From a bacterium (lineage in GTDB: Bacteria > Vulcanimicrobiota > Xenobia > Xenobiales > JADMJV01): a stretch of 44,226 nucleotides of DNA. The notes beneath the pieces are model-generated. The model was not told where the DNA came from and ran no database searches. It saw only the letters and a program-made list of their open reading frames with translations. Of the stretch, positions 33,700 through 43,000 are shown piece by piece; within the stretch, counting starts at the first letter, position 1, and each line of letters begins with the position of its first letter. The translations under genes were made by a program, and so were the position numbers. The stretch is from positions 1-44,226 of the forward strand of contig JASBRJ010000308.1 of the NCBI GenBank assembly GCA_030149525.1. The letters are read 5' to 3'.

Positions 33700-35520
33700 A
33701 TGGATTCTTCAGAAGATAAAAAAGTACGCATTGGCGACATTCTTGACGAAATGCGGGCCGGTGAAATCCCACAGAAGACCTCTAAGACCGAGGATGCCAA
33801 CATTGACCAACTCCTCGACGAGATCAGTGTCGGCCAACTCACGAAGTCAAGCTCCGAGCTCAAAATACATATGGAGTTCCTCCATAAGATTGAAGAGCTC
33901 TATCGGGGTCTCTTCGAGAAGTCTTTTCTTCGGCAAACAACTCTCGGAAGCGAGTTGAAGTACGGTTTTGGCCAGGCCATGGGGGCCAAACTTGTCAATT
34001 GGGCCTGGGACGCTCTTGAGCCCAGGTTTGAAGCCGACTCTCATCTTCAGTCACCGCTCCTGGAAATGCGAGTTCCCGCCAAACTGCACCGCCGCTACAG
34101 CGAGCTTCTGGCGGTCATCGGCCCACGTTTCTTTAAAGAAACGGGCGTTGAGCTTCCCCAACCTCTGCTCTTGGAGTCGGAAGAACCTCGCCTTTTTATC
34201 GGCGGGAAAGAGGTCGCCGAACTTCCGGCTCTGGAGATTCAATTGAGGAATCCTCAGGTCCTAGATCACAGGTTACGACTCCACGCCTGGCGCTTTCTGA
34301 CCATCGAAGCTTGCTTGACCATGCTCCGGAAACTTTGGAACCGCCGCCCCGGTCTCCATCAGGTCTTTCTTGAATCAAGGCTTCAGGAAATCGACATCTT
34401 TCAAATCTGCCGAAGACTTCTTCAGTGGGGTTATCCTATTCTCTATTTCGACGCCGTGGTGGAATGCAGCCTTCTAGAGGTTGCCGAGGGAGGGTATGAG
34501 GGCATTTATGGTCGTGCCCGTTCTGTTGCCATGGAGTTTATGGGCGAGAAGTTTTTGAACAGCGGGAGTATCCGCAAAGAGTATCACCGCAAAAATCCCC
34601 CGGCTCTCGAAGCCCTCGGCACGGTCAGTCTATTCGAACTCCGCTGCTGCAAGACGCTTAGAGAGCTATGGGAAACCGGTTCACGACCTTCGTCGGAAAG
34701 TTTCCAAGAGCGACTTCGCTCCGAAATCGCTGCCGAGGATGGGTGGGTCCCGCCCCGAATCGACCGCTCCTATCTGTCCAGCGAGGAGCGAGAAGTCTTC
34801 TGCAACGGTCGCTATCGCGTTCTGATACGAGGCGAGGTCGTTGAAGACGGCACTATCAACCTACAAGACGAGAACCTGGACCCGGCCCGAGAGCTCCATC
34901 TCGCCCTGAAACGTTTGACAAAAAGATATGCCCATCGACTTCTCTCCTATAACGCTCTGGGTCATCTGCTCAAGTTTCTGGGCAAACAAGACCCCTCTTT
35001 ACTCGCCTATTTTGAGGGAGACAGCGCCCTGGTCTCTAAACTTCACCGAGTCATGATCTGCCTTCTGGAGGAAGGCGTTTCGCTGAGAGACCGGGCCACG
35101 ATTTTGGAGACCGTGGTGGAATTCCAGCACAGTTCTCCCGAAGACATCGTGGAGATTGTACGAGAGAGAATGCCCGCTTTTGTCTGCCGTGATCTGCTGG
35201 ATGAGAACGGCCATGTTGCCCTCTCTCAACTGGACGCCGAGCTCGAAATGACCTTAAGCGAATCTCTGCGGCCAGGTCGAACGGGGGAAGCGAGACTCGC
35301 TCTCACTGAAGAATTGAATCAGAAGCTTCTAAAGGCCGTGAGTGAAGCCTCCAAAGGCTTCCTAGAAGACGGCTTAACCCCAAGCTTTCTCACCACACCG
35401 GAACTCCGCAGACCACTCTTTAACTACTTCAGACATCTTGACCCGCGACCGGCCTTTCTCACTGCTGAAAATATTCCGAGAAGGATGTTCCCCTCTCAGT
35501 CTCCGAAGCGCGCGCTATGA
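33700..35520 (+). CDS. Soluble homologue of the FlhA/SctV cytosolic domain (no membrane domain)
   Basis: 606 residues, no transmembrane segment. Residues ~305-595 match the export-gate C-terminal domain of FlhA/SctV: EDGWVPPRIDRSYL with RYRVLIRGEVVEDG corresponds to GF-VPPVRIRDN and YRI-LRGVEVA. KRYAHRLLSYNALGHLLKFL corresponds to the HAHELLGRQEV helix. LHRVMICLLEEGVSLRDRAT followed by ILETVVEF is the hallmark FlhA segment. FLTTPELRRPLFNYFRHLDP then AFLTAENIP is the family's ending. Residues ~120-180 may be a second, divergent copy of the first subdomain (ETGVELPQPLL, RLFIGGKEVAELP). The N-terminal ~50 residues are acidic and polar. A good AAGGAG ribosome site precedes the ATG at 33700. It overlaps pta by 4 bp. 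No other export apparatus gene is nearby, so function in secretion is uncertain. Confidence 0.82.
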   Translation: MDSSEDKKVRIGDILDEMRAGEIPQKTSKTEDANIDQLLDEISVGQLTKSSSELKIHMEFLHKIEELYRGLFEKSFLRQTTLGSELKYGFGQAMGAKLVNWAWDALEPRFEADSHLQSPLLEMRVPAKLHRRYSELLAVIGPRFFKETGVELPQPLLLESEEPRLFIGGKEVAELPALEIQLRNPQVLDHRLRLHAWRFLTIEACLTMLRKLWNRRPGLHQVFLESRLQEIDIFQICRRLLQWGYPILYFDAVVECSLLEVAEGGYEGIYGRARSVAMEFMGEKFLNSGSIRKEYHRKNPPALEALGTVSLFELRCCKTLRELWETGSRPSSESFQERLRSEIAAEDGWVPPRIDRSYLSSEEREVFCNGRYRVLIRGEVVEDGTINLQDENLDPARELHLALKRLTKRYAHRLLSYNALGHLLKFLGKQDPSLLAYFEGDSALVSKLHRVMICLLEEGVSLRDRATILETVVEFQHSSPEDIVEIVRERMPAFVCRDLLDENGHVALSQLDAELEMTLSESLRPGRTGEARLALTEELNQKLLKAVSEASKGFLEDGLTPSFLTTPELRRPLFNYFRHLDPRPAFLTAENIPRRMFPSQSPKRAL

Positions 35521-36431
35521 GCTTTATGGAATCATGCCGCCAAAAAGTCCGCGGCCGCAACTTACGCATTGTTTATCCTGAGGGTGTGGATGAGAGAGCC
35601 GTGAAAGCTGCTGCTCAGTTCAACTCCGAGGGGCTTGGGGAGGCCATTGTCTTGAACGACGTCACCGGCCGACCCGAGTTCGACAAATTTGTGCAGAACT
35701 TTATGGAGCTGCGAAAGCATAAGGGCTGCACTCGGGAGCAAGCGGTTGAGTGCATGAGTCAGCCCCACTTCTTCGGGGCCATGATGGTTCGAGAAGGACT
35801 GGCTCACGGAATGGTGTCCGGTTTGCGTTCCGAAACGAAGCCTTTTCTGCCGGCCTTCCAGGTGATCAAAATGCGCCAAGGCTTTTCCCGCGCCTCTTCG
35901 GTTTTTGTCATGTGCTGGCCCGACCGAACCTTTTTCTACGCCGACTGCTCGGTCAATATCGACCCCGACTCCCAGACTCTGGCGGGCATCGCCGTGGCCA
36001 CGGCCCAGACGGTGAGAGCTTTCGGCCTGGAGCCGCGTGTGGCGTTCTTATCCTTTTCCACTCGGGGAAGCGCCGAGCACGCCCGGGTGGACAAGGTCAC
36101 GGAAGCTCTGCGACTGGCCCGTGAGCAAGCCCCCGAGATCGCCATGGACGGCGAGATGCAGTTCGACGCCGCGCTTCTTCCGTCTGTGGCCGAAAGAAAA
36201 TATCCGGGGAGCGAGGTGGCCGGACAAGCCAACGTTTTCATTTTTCCCGATCTCGACGCAGGCAACATCGCCTACAAGATCACCGAGAGACTTGGGGGCG
36301 CAGCAGCCGTGGGCCCGATTCTGCAGGGGTTGAACAAGCCGGTTAACGATGTGAGCCGGGGATGTTCTGTTCAAGATCTCGTGGACGTGGGTGTGATCAC
36401 CGGAGTTCAGGCCCTAGCCTGTGAGGCCTGA
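35517..36431 (+). CDS. pta: Phosphate acetyltransferase
   Basis: Interconverts acetyl-CoA and acetyl phosphate in the cytoplasm. The 304 residues correspond to the catalytic (PTA_PTB) domain, slightly short against the usual ~325. Conserved stretches: RIVYPEGVDERAVKAA at the N-terminus, GMVSGLRSETKPFLPAFQVI, VFVMCWPDRTFFYADCSVN, ANVFIFPDLDAGNIAYKITE, and QGLNKPVNDVSRGCSVQDLV at the C-terminus, the last being the family's phosphate/CoA signature. The ATG at 35517 overlaps the FlhA-like gene's stop (ATGA), so it is translationally coupled to it. No acetate kinase gene is adjacent in the window. Confidence 0.93.
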   Translation: MSFMESCRQKVRGRNLRIVYPEGVDERAVKAAAQFNSEGLGEAIVLNDVTGRPEFDKFVQNFMELRKHKGCTREQAVECMSQPHFFGAMMVREGLAHGMVSGLRSETKPFLPAFQVIKMRQGFSRASSVFVMCWPDRTFFYADCSVNIDPDSQTLAGIAVATAQTVRAFGLEPRVAFLSFSTRGSAEHARVDKVTEALRLAREQAPEIAMDGEMQFDAALLPSVAERKYPGSEVAGQANVFIFPDLDAGNIAYKITERLGGAAAVGPILQGLNKPVNDVSRGCSVQDLVDVGVITGVQALACEA

Positions 36432-36497
36432 GCTCGGCTCGACCCCTTTCTCCCTCCCAATGAAGGAATATCAAGGCGAACAAGAATTAAAATCAAT

Positions 36498-38375
36498 ATG
36501 TCGCCGGCAAAAATCATTTCAGTACTGCTGGCTCTTGCCGTTCTTCTGGCAGGGGCCGACTGTGAAGTTCTTCACGAGGCCCCGGCAGCAACTCCGCCCA
36601 CTCCGGTGACTGTCCGCTCGGCTCCCGTCGCTCTTTTTCGAAGCGAGGCCACCCGAGAAACTCAAGGCTGGCGTTGGGACTGGGAATGGAGCGGTGCCAA
36701 GCACTGCCTGGATCTTCTGGGGGTTGAGTACGAAGTCGTTTCCCCTGAAGGCTTGAAAAACTGGAGCGGTAAGATTCTCATCTTGCCCAACATCAGGAAC
36801 ATGAGCGCCGATACGGTGGCACAGATCGAGAGGTCGAGGGCCAAAGTGCTGGCCACTTACATGACCTCTTACCGCAACGAGGTCAACGAACCGTGGCCCT
36901 CCAACAACTTTGCACTGGGGAAACTGCTTGGGGTCACTTTTCAGTCCTGGGTTGGCGGTGGAGAAGCGGCCGGCTCCGTACGGTTAGAGAAAAGTCTGGG
37001 AGGCCGCGAGGTGACGCTCGGGCGGGGTCTTGCCATGATGGTGAAGCCTTCGGAGAAAGCAACTATCCTCGGACGCTGGCCCGGCGGTGAGCCCGCTATC
37101 GTAAAATCGGAGCGAGGTCTTTTCATCGGGGAAGACATCTTCTGCCCGGAGAATAGCGACAGTCGACCGGTCCTTGAGGTGGTGGCAACACTTCTGAATC
37201 AACTTGAGCCGGGGCTTGCCAAAATGCCCTCGAGATTAACCTTCTCCGAGCTTCCCGTGCCGCCCACCGAGCGCGTTCAAGCCGGCGGCCGAAGAGTGCG
37301 CGTTGGCCTGGGCACTCTGGAGGGAGAGACTCTCCTAAGAGCCCCCAAAAAACTCACCGTCAACGGCAAGACCGGCCCCAACTTCTACCGCTGGACGAAG
37401 GGGCGTGATATCGAGATTAAAGGCGAGCCCTATCTTGAGGTCATGAGACTGCGCAAGAACGGAACCTACCGCTGGAACGCCTACCGGGGCTCTCTCCGTA
37501 TATCCGCCGAAGGACAGACCGTCAACACCCTCGATTTCGAGGAGTATCTGGCAGGAGTGGTCCCCGGCGAAGTCCCCCTGACATTTCCCAGTGAATCTCT
37601 CAAAGCGATGGCCGTGGTGGCTCGCACCTACGGCTCGACTCACCTGAATCGTCACCACGACTTCGATGTCTGCGACACCGTCCACTGTCAGGTCTACGGC
37701 GGTCTGGGCAAGGAATCGGAAAGCACTAACCTGGCGGTGAGAGCCACCTCCGGCGAGGTTCTCACTTTTCACGGGGGGCCCGTCAACGCTCTGTTTCACG
37801 CAGTCTGCGGCGGAACCACCGCCGCCTCGGCGGAAGCCTGGCCGGGCGGAGGAGGCACACCCTATTTAGCCAGTGTGGACGACGGCAAGTTCTGCTCCCA
37901 TTCCGGACGGTATCGCTGGAAAGAGGAGTACACCAGGGATGAGTTGGCCGATCACTTCCGGGAAGCTCTGGACCGCACCCGCGGTTCGCATTTTTACGGA
38001 CTCTCCAAGTTAACGCGACTCAAAATCGAAGAGAAAAGCCAGAGCGGCCGGGTGAAAATTCTAAGCATAGAGTCCCCCGAGGGTGTCTACCGAGTCGAGG
38101 GCGACGCCATTCGCTGGCTCTTCAGCGGCGGCCGAATCAGTACCGCCGGACTGCAGAGCACCCTCTTCGAGTTGGAAGAGAAGGGCGACCGCTATATCGT
38201 GAAAGGCGGTGGATGGGGCCACGGCGTGGGAATGTGTCAGCAAGGGGCCTCCGGACGCGCCCAGGCAGGCCAGAACTACCACGAGATCCTGGAGCACTAC
38301 TATCCGCAGACAGCCGTCACTGCAAGCGGACCGAAAGAGCAGGGCAAGAGAACTGCTGAAAAGCGCGACTCCTGA
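36498..38375 (+). CDS. Exported SpoIID/LytB-domain protein
   Basis: 625 residues with an N-terminal signal peptide (about 1-22). A central part (60-240) of mixed alpha/beta pattern resembles a glutamine-amidotransferase or ThuA-like fold (KILILPNIRNMSADTVAQIE, ERGLFIGEDIFC). The SpoIID/LytB domain spans about 345-605: DFEEYLAGVVPGEVP with the likely catalytic E358, LKAMAVVARTYG, the cysteine motif CDTVHCQVYGG (C392, C397), HAVCGG, and GGGWGHGVGMCQQGASG. SpoIID enzymes are lytic transglycosylases acting on stem-peptide-free glycan; LytB proteins modulate amidases. The ATG at 36498 has no strong ribosome site in view. The intergenic gap to pta is 66 bp, so this gene may be co-transcribed. Confidence 0.88.
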   Translation: MSPAKIISVLLALAVLLAGADCEVLHEAPAATPPTPVTVRSAPVALFRSEATRETQGWRWDWEWSGAKHCLDLLGVEYEVVSPEGLKNWSGKILILPNIRNMSADTVAQIERSRAKVLATYMTSYRNEVNEPWPSNNFALGKLLGVTFQSWVGGGEAAGSVRLEKSLGGREVTLGRGLAMMVKPSEKATILGRWPGGEPAIVKSERGLFIGEDIFCPENSDSRPVLEVVATLLNQLEPGLAKMPSRLTFSELPVPPTERVQAGGRRVRVGLGTLEGETLLRAPKKLTVNGKTGPNFYRWTKGRDIEIKGEPYLEVMRLRKNGTYRWNAYRGSLRISAEGQTVNTLDFEEYLAGVVPGEVPLTFPSESLKAMAVVARTYGSTHLNRHHDFDVCDTVHCQVYGGLGKESESTNLAVRATSGEVLTFHGGPVNALFHAVCGGTTAASAEAWPGGGGTPYLASVDDGKFCSHSGRYRWKEEYTRDELADHFREALDRTRGSHFYGLSKLTRLKIEEKSQSGRVKILSIESPEGVYRVEGDAIRWLFSGGRISTAGLQSTLFELEEKGDRYIVKGGGWGHGVGMCQQGASGRAQAGQNYHEILEHYYPQTAVTASGPKEQGKRTAEKRDS

Positions 38376-38409
38376 AGGAAAGATTTCATCGACAGCGATT
38401 CTCTGCTGG

Positions 38410-39156
38410 ATGAAAAAACTTGTTTCATCCATTCTTGTGACCGGTCTGCTCCTGGTGGGGTGCTCCGGTAACAAAACTACCACCAACCCCGACCTTGCCT
38501 CTTCTCCTTCTCAGGTAGCCGCCTCGGAAGCGGAGACGACCGCGACCTCTTCCTCCCAGGCAGACACTTCCTCGGAAGCAGAGCCCGCTACCGCTCCCAC
38601 TCCCAAGCTTATGCTCGGCGAACTCAAAGCAGAGGAAATTGCTCTCACCACCGACCACAAAGGACAAGCCGACAGCGCCTTCCAGTTCAAAGGCGACAAG
38701 GGCATCACGGTACCGTTCAATCTGAACCCCGAAGCTATGCCTCAGTGCACCCTGGTCACCTGGGCTCGCTACACCGGTGAAGACAAGGGTGTTCAGCAGG
38801 TTGTCTCTCACGACGACGGAGGTTACGACCGGTCTCTGGGGCTCGATGACCGAGGTGGAGAATGGGGTTGGTCTTGCTTCACCGGTAGCCAGGGTGTTCT
38901 GGGCGGCTTCCCCGTGACGCCCGGTGAGTGGACCTTTCTTGCCGTAAGCTACGATCAGCCCGGAAAAAAGACGACTCTCTACGTGAATGGAGAGAAAAAA
39001 GAGGCCGTCGAAGCTGAATTGGGTGCCGGCCAAGAACAAGTCAGTCTGGGGACCAATCCGAGCTATGGGGAATACTTCCAAGGCGACGTAGAACCGGTCA
39101 TGGTCTTTGATCGCGTTCTCACCGAGGAAGAGATTCAGGCCCTGCAAAAACAGTAG
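38410..39156 (+). CDS. Lipoprotein with LamG/concanavalin A-like domain
   Basis: 248 residues. MKKLVSSILVTGLLLVGC gives a signal peptide with a lipobox and lipidated Cys18. A Ser/Thr/Ala/Glu-rich linker follows (about 19-65), then a LamG-type jelly-roll domain (about 75-245): SAFQFKGDKGITVPFNL, CTLVTWARYTGE, GEWTFLAVSYDQPGKKTTLY, VNGEKKEAVEAE, YFQGDVEPVMVFDRVLTEEE. These domains usually bind glycans or other proteins at the cell surface. The start was moved from the upstream in-frame codon, which overlaps the SpoIID gene, to this ATG because the lipoprotein signal begins here. A weak ribosome site (GCTGG) precedes it. The start is 34 bp after the SpoIID stop. Confidence 0.87.
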   Translation: MKKLVSSILVTGLLLVGCSGNKTTTNPDLASSPSQVAASEAETTATSSSQADTSSEAEPATAPTPKLMLGELKAEEIALTTDHKGQADSAFQFKGDKGITVPFNLNPEAMPQCTLVTWARYTGEDKGVQQVVSHDDGGYDRSLGLDDRGGEWGWSCFTGSQGVLGGFPVTPGEWTFLAVSYDQPGKKTTLYVNGEKKEAVEAELGAGQEQVSLGTNPSYGEYFQGDVEPVMVFDRVLTEEEIQALQKQ

Positions 39157-39196
39157 TCTTAAACCCTAAACGACCAAAGTTTATAACGATTTTTTC

Positions 39197-39220
39197 ACGG
39201 CGAGTCATTAGACTCGCCGT
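39197..39220 (+). promoter_or_regulatory. Perfect 10-bp hairpin abutting the start codon
   Basis: ACGGCGAGTC (39197-39206) and GACTCGCCGT (39211-39220) are perfect complements around an ATTA loop, ending directly at the ATG at 39221. No Shine-Dalgarno is visible downstream of it. No T run follows on either strand; a T run precedes it on the plus strand. It could occlude the translation start or bind a regulator as DNA. Confidence 0.6.
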
Positions 39221-39952
39221 ATGACTTTATTCTGGACAGCGGTCTGCCTGGCGTTCACCAGCCTCCTTCGAGGCGTGGTCGGCTTTGCTACAGCAACAGT
39301 TGCCGTGCCCATCCTCCTCGATCTGGGGTATTCCCTGGCCGAGTGTGTAGCGCTGCTGCTCAGTCTTTCCTTGGTCCAGAGTCTGGCCGGCGCCTATCAA
39401 CTGAGGGCTCAGATCCCCTGGAAGCGGGTTCGACAGGCCACCGTGTGGAGATTTCTAGGTCTGCCTTTTGGATTTCTACTGCTCTTTTCTCTTCAGGACT
39501 TCGACCCTGACGTGGTCAAGGCGTGGGTCGGCGGCTTCATTCTGCTGGCCGTGGGAGCTCAGCGATATGGAAAATTCCTGGCCCGGCCGCTGGCGGGCTG
39601 CTTTGCCCAGGTGTCTTTTCTGAGTGGAGCCTTCTTGAGCGCCTTCGGCTCCGGTGGTCCACCCATCGTTCTATGGACCGTGTCTCAATCGTGGGACCCG
39701 AAACAGAGCCGGGCCTTCTACTTCGGTCTCTCCATCTTCGCTGTCCCTTTGAGTCTGGGAATGCTGGTTGCCGCAATGGGGCAGGACGCGATCGCTATTA
39801 TAGGCCAGGGCCTCTTCTATAGCCCTGTAGTTCTCGTCTGCTCCTGGTATGGGGTCAAACTGGGAGACCGATTCGGTAGGGACTCCCTGAACAGCCTGGC
39901 AGTGGGAATCTTGAGCCTGGGCGCAGCAGCCTCCATCTTGAAAATCCTGTAA
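39221..39952 (+). CDS. TauE/SafE-family membrane transporter
   Basis: 243-residue integral membrane protein with about seven to eight hydrophobic segments, as in the sulfite exporter TauE/SafE family. The first repeat holds LLRGVVGFATATVAVPILLD, the second holds LSGAFLSAFGSGGPPIVLWT; these two Gly/Pro-rich half-repeats are the family signature. Likely carries small anions such as sulfite or organosulfonates, but the substrate cannot be read from sequence. The ATG at 39221 directly follows a perfect hairpin. Neighbours (LamG lipoprotein, AsmA-like protein) do not point to sulfur metabolism. Confidence 0.87.
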   Translation: MTLFWTAVCLAFTSLLRGVVGFATATVAVPILLDLGYSLAECVALLLSLSLVQSLAGAYQLRAQIPWKRVRQATVWRFLGLPFGFLLLFSLQDFDPDVVKAWVGGFILLAVGAQRYGKFLARPLAGCFAQVSFLSGAFLSAFGSGGPPIVLWTVSQSWDPKQSRAFYFGLSIFAVPLSLGMLVAAMGQDAIAIIGQGLFYSPVVLVCSWYGVKLGDRFGRDSLNSLAVGILSLGAAASILKIL

Positions 39953-40004
39953 ATTCTCTTTCCGGGAAAGCGAAACATTGCCTGGCGTCTAAGTTCTATG
40001 AATT

Positions 40005-43000
40005 GTGGCCGAGAAAAAAGTGCGCATAAGGTGGAAGCGAGTTGTCGCCTCAGGCGTTGCTCTGCTGTTGTTCCTGGCCTTCCCTTTTCTTACCTGGCTC
40101 ATGCGTTCCGGTCTGGATCAGCAACTTCTCACCCGAGCCCTCTCCGACGCCTCAGGTATGAAGGTGAGCTTCGCATCCTACTCCCTTAGCTTTGGTGGAA
40201 CCGCTAGCCTCGAACAGCTCAAAGTGGAGTTTGCCGGTGAAGAGTTCCTGACCGCCGAAGGCCTCACAGCCTCCTTCTCCTGGTGGTCTCTCATCCGACG
40301 ACAACCGGAAATCGAAGATTTGAAAGTCCAGAGCCCAAAACTCGTGCTCACGGAACCGCTCTTGGACGCTTTACGCAAGAGACCAGAAGGCGGCGGCAGC
40401 GAACTCGCCATCGACTTTACCGACGCCTCCGTGACCTACCTCAACGAAGAGACAAACCTTACACTCGATCAGCTAGATGGGCGCTATTCCGAGGGCAAGG
40501 TGGAAGTCACTCAAAAAGACAGCTTCAACGGTAGCATCGCCTGGGACCAAGACACCCACACCTACAAGTTTCAGGAGGTACCTCTGGCGCTGATCGGCCG
40601 CCTCACCGGACAGCAGCTTCCCGAGGGCAAGGCCCAACTGGACTTTGTTCAGAAAGAAAAGAGGTTTGAGGGGATCACCACAGTCGAATCCGGTGTTCTG
40701 AACGGAAAAGCTCAGGCCGTTCTTGAGCTGACTGAGACCGGAGTCAGCGGGACTCTCGAAACCGAGGGGCTAACGGTCACGGGCTATCAAGTCGGCCCCT
40801 CTAAAGTGCCCTTCCGCTTGGACGGTACGACCTTCTCCGTGGAGAAGGCGACACTTGCCAACGCGCAAGGTCAGGCCATCAACGTGGACGGTCAGCTTTC
40901 CGAGAAGAGCGCCAATCTCAGCCTAAGGAAAGACAATCTCACCGTTCGTCTGGCCGGGGTGGCACCACCCTTTCAACTCGACGCTCAGTGGGGCGACACG
41001 AGTCTGATTCAAGGCACCCTCAGCCTGAACCCCTGGAGTCTTAACATCACCAATCTCAACGGGGGCTATCTCATGAGACTCAACGACATCGACGGCAAAG
41101 GGTTCGACTTCTCCGGCGCCTTGACTTGGGCGGGCGCACTGGAAGGCTCCCTCACCTCTCCTGGAGGCGATCTGGAGGGCCAAAAGGTGGGGCAAACAAC
41201 CCTCAAGCTCAAGGCCGATTCGGAAGCTGCCGTGGAAGCTTCCGGGACCTGCACGGTGGCGGGTCGGCCTCTCTCCATTGAGGCCCGGCTGCAAGATAAA
41301 GTGTGGCACCTGTCCGCCGAAGGAGGAAAACTTCCGGCTCGTCTCTTCAAAAAAAGCCTGGGTGGCACCGTCGACCTGTCCGCCAAGACGACCTACCCTG
41401 GTGGCACCGGCAATTTCAACATCACTTACTCAGGCGATGAGCAATGGCCCATGATCTCAGGCACGGGAAGTATCACCGGCGACGAAGTGGTCTTCCGTGA
41501 TTTCAAGCTCCCAAGATTCAACCCGCCTGTGGTGGGCTCTGGAACCTACCATATCTCCAACGGCTCCATCGCTTTGGAGGCAGCCCTGAAGGGCCAGAAG
41601 CTCACCGAATTATGGAAGCCCTCACCGGTGGCCGGCAAGCTCTTCGGCACAGTCAAAGTGAGCGGAAAAGAGAGCGCCCCTCAACCGAGCTTCGAGGGCG
41701 AGCTTCGGGAAACAAAGTGGCAAGGAACCGATTTTGGCACGGTTGCGGTCAGCGCAACCGACGGGAGCATGAAAGCTACACTGCAGAATTTCAGCCTGGA
41801 CTCAGTCCCCGAACTCAAACCTTACTTCACCGGAACGGGAACAGTGGTCTTAGAAGGTCTTCCCCCCACCCTCTCCGCCACGGCCGACTTCCCCCAGGTC
41901 CATCTCAAGGGTCATCCCCTCGGTCAACTCAAGGCCAAACTGAAAGTGCAAGAGCAGAAACTTGTGATCTCTTCTCTAAATCTTCCCATGATGTCCATGA
42001 GCGGTTCCGTGAGCCCGGGCAAGATCAATCTGGGGGGCGAAATCAAAGACTTGAACCTCGCCACTCTTCCACTGCCCAAGAAAGTATCGGGTCAGGCCTG
42101 GGGAAACTTTACCGTGGAAGGCTCTCCTGAGAACCCTCGAGGCCGGTTCAAGGGCACGGTAGGCAACCTGATCTATGAGGAGATGGCGCTGGGTAATCTC
42201 CCTCTTGACGCCACCATCAACGGCTCCAAAGTGGAGGCGGAAGTGTCGGGAATGGCGGTGGAAAGCGTGCCTCCTATCAGTAAAGCGTTGCCGGCGCTCA
42301 AAGGCGTTCTCAATCTCGGATTGACCCTGAGTGACAAGCCTCTGGTCGTGGGTCGCCTGAGCAAAGGTCAGTACGCAGACAAACCTCTACCGCCGATATC
42401 TACTCGTCTGTCTATCGGCGAGAAGGCGATTCAGATTCAAAGCCTCACCTTGGAGCAGACGCCTCCGATCACGCTGAGCGGGAGTTTTAAGCCGGACTCC
42501 GGTAACTTTCAACTTTCCGCAAATCTGGACAGGACGAATCTCTCTCCGTTGTTGGAATTGCTTCCGGAGAGGCCGCCTCTCAAAGGGAGCCTGTCCGGAA
42601 AGGTCACTGTGAAGGGTAACCGTACCACAAGCAAAGTCGACTTCGCCGGTTCCGGTCAGGATATCTCCGTGGGGGAGGTGGCTTTGGGCTCTATTCCGCA
42701 ACTCAACCTGAACGCCGGAACAGGGGGAGACTTTATGCTTCAGGTGGACGATATGTCCGCCTCCTCCATCGCCCCTCTGCGAGGCCTCTACCCAAACCTC
42801 CAGGGGAAAGTGAAATTTCGGGCTCGACGAGAAGCTCAGGGGCGATCCATCGGTTTGTCGGCAGAGCTCACAAAGGCCAGTTTGCCGGACATCTCGCTGC
42901 GAGCCGACTGGAACAAAAACACTCTTCAACTCAACTCGCTAAAGGCGGCGCTTCATCCTCCGGTGGAACTGAAAGGCTCGGTGCAGAACGGTCAGGTCAA

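Noticed and set aside
36498-36566. SpoIID protein as a lipoprotein
   Set aside because: The cysteine after LLAGAD has Asp at -1 and Ala at -2, which does not fit the lipobox; a signal peptidase I site is more likely.
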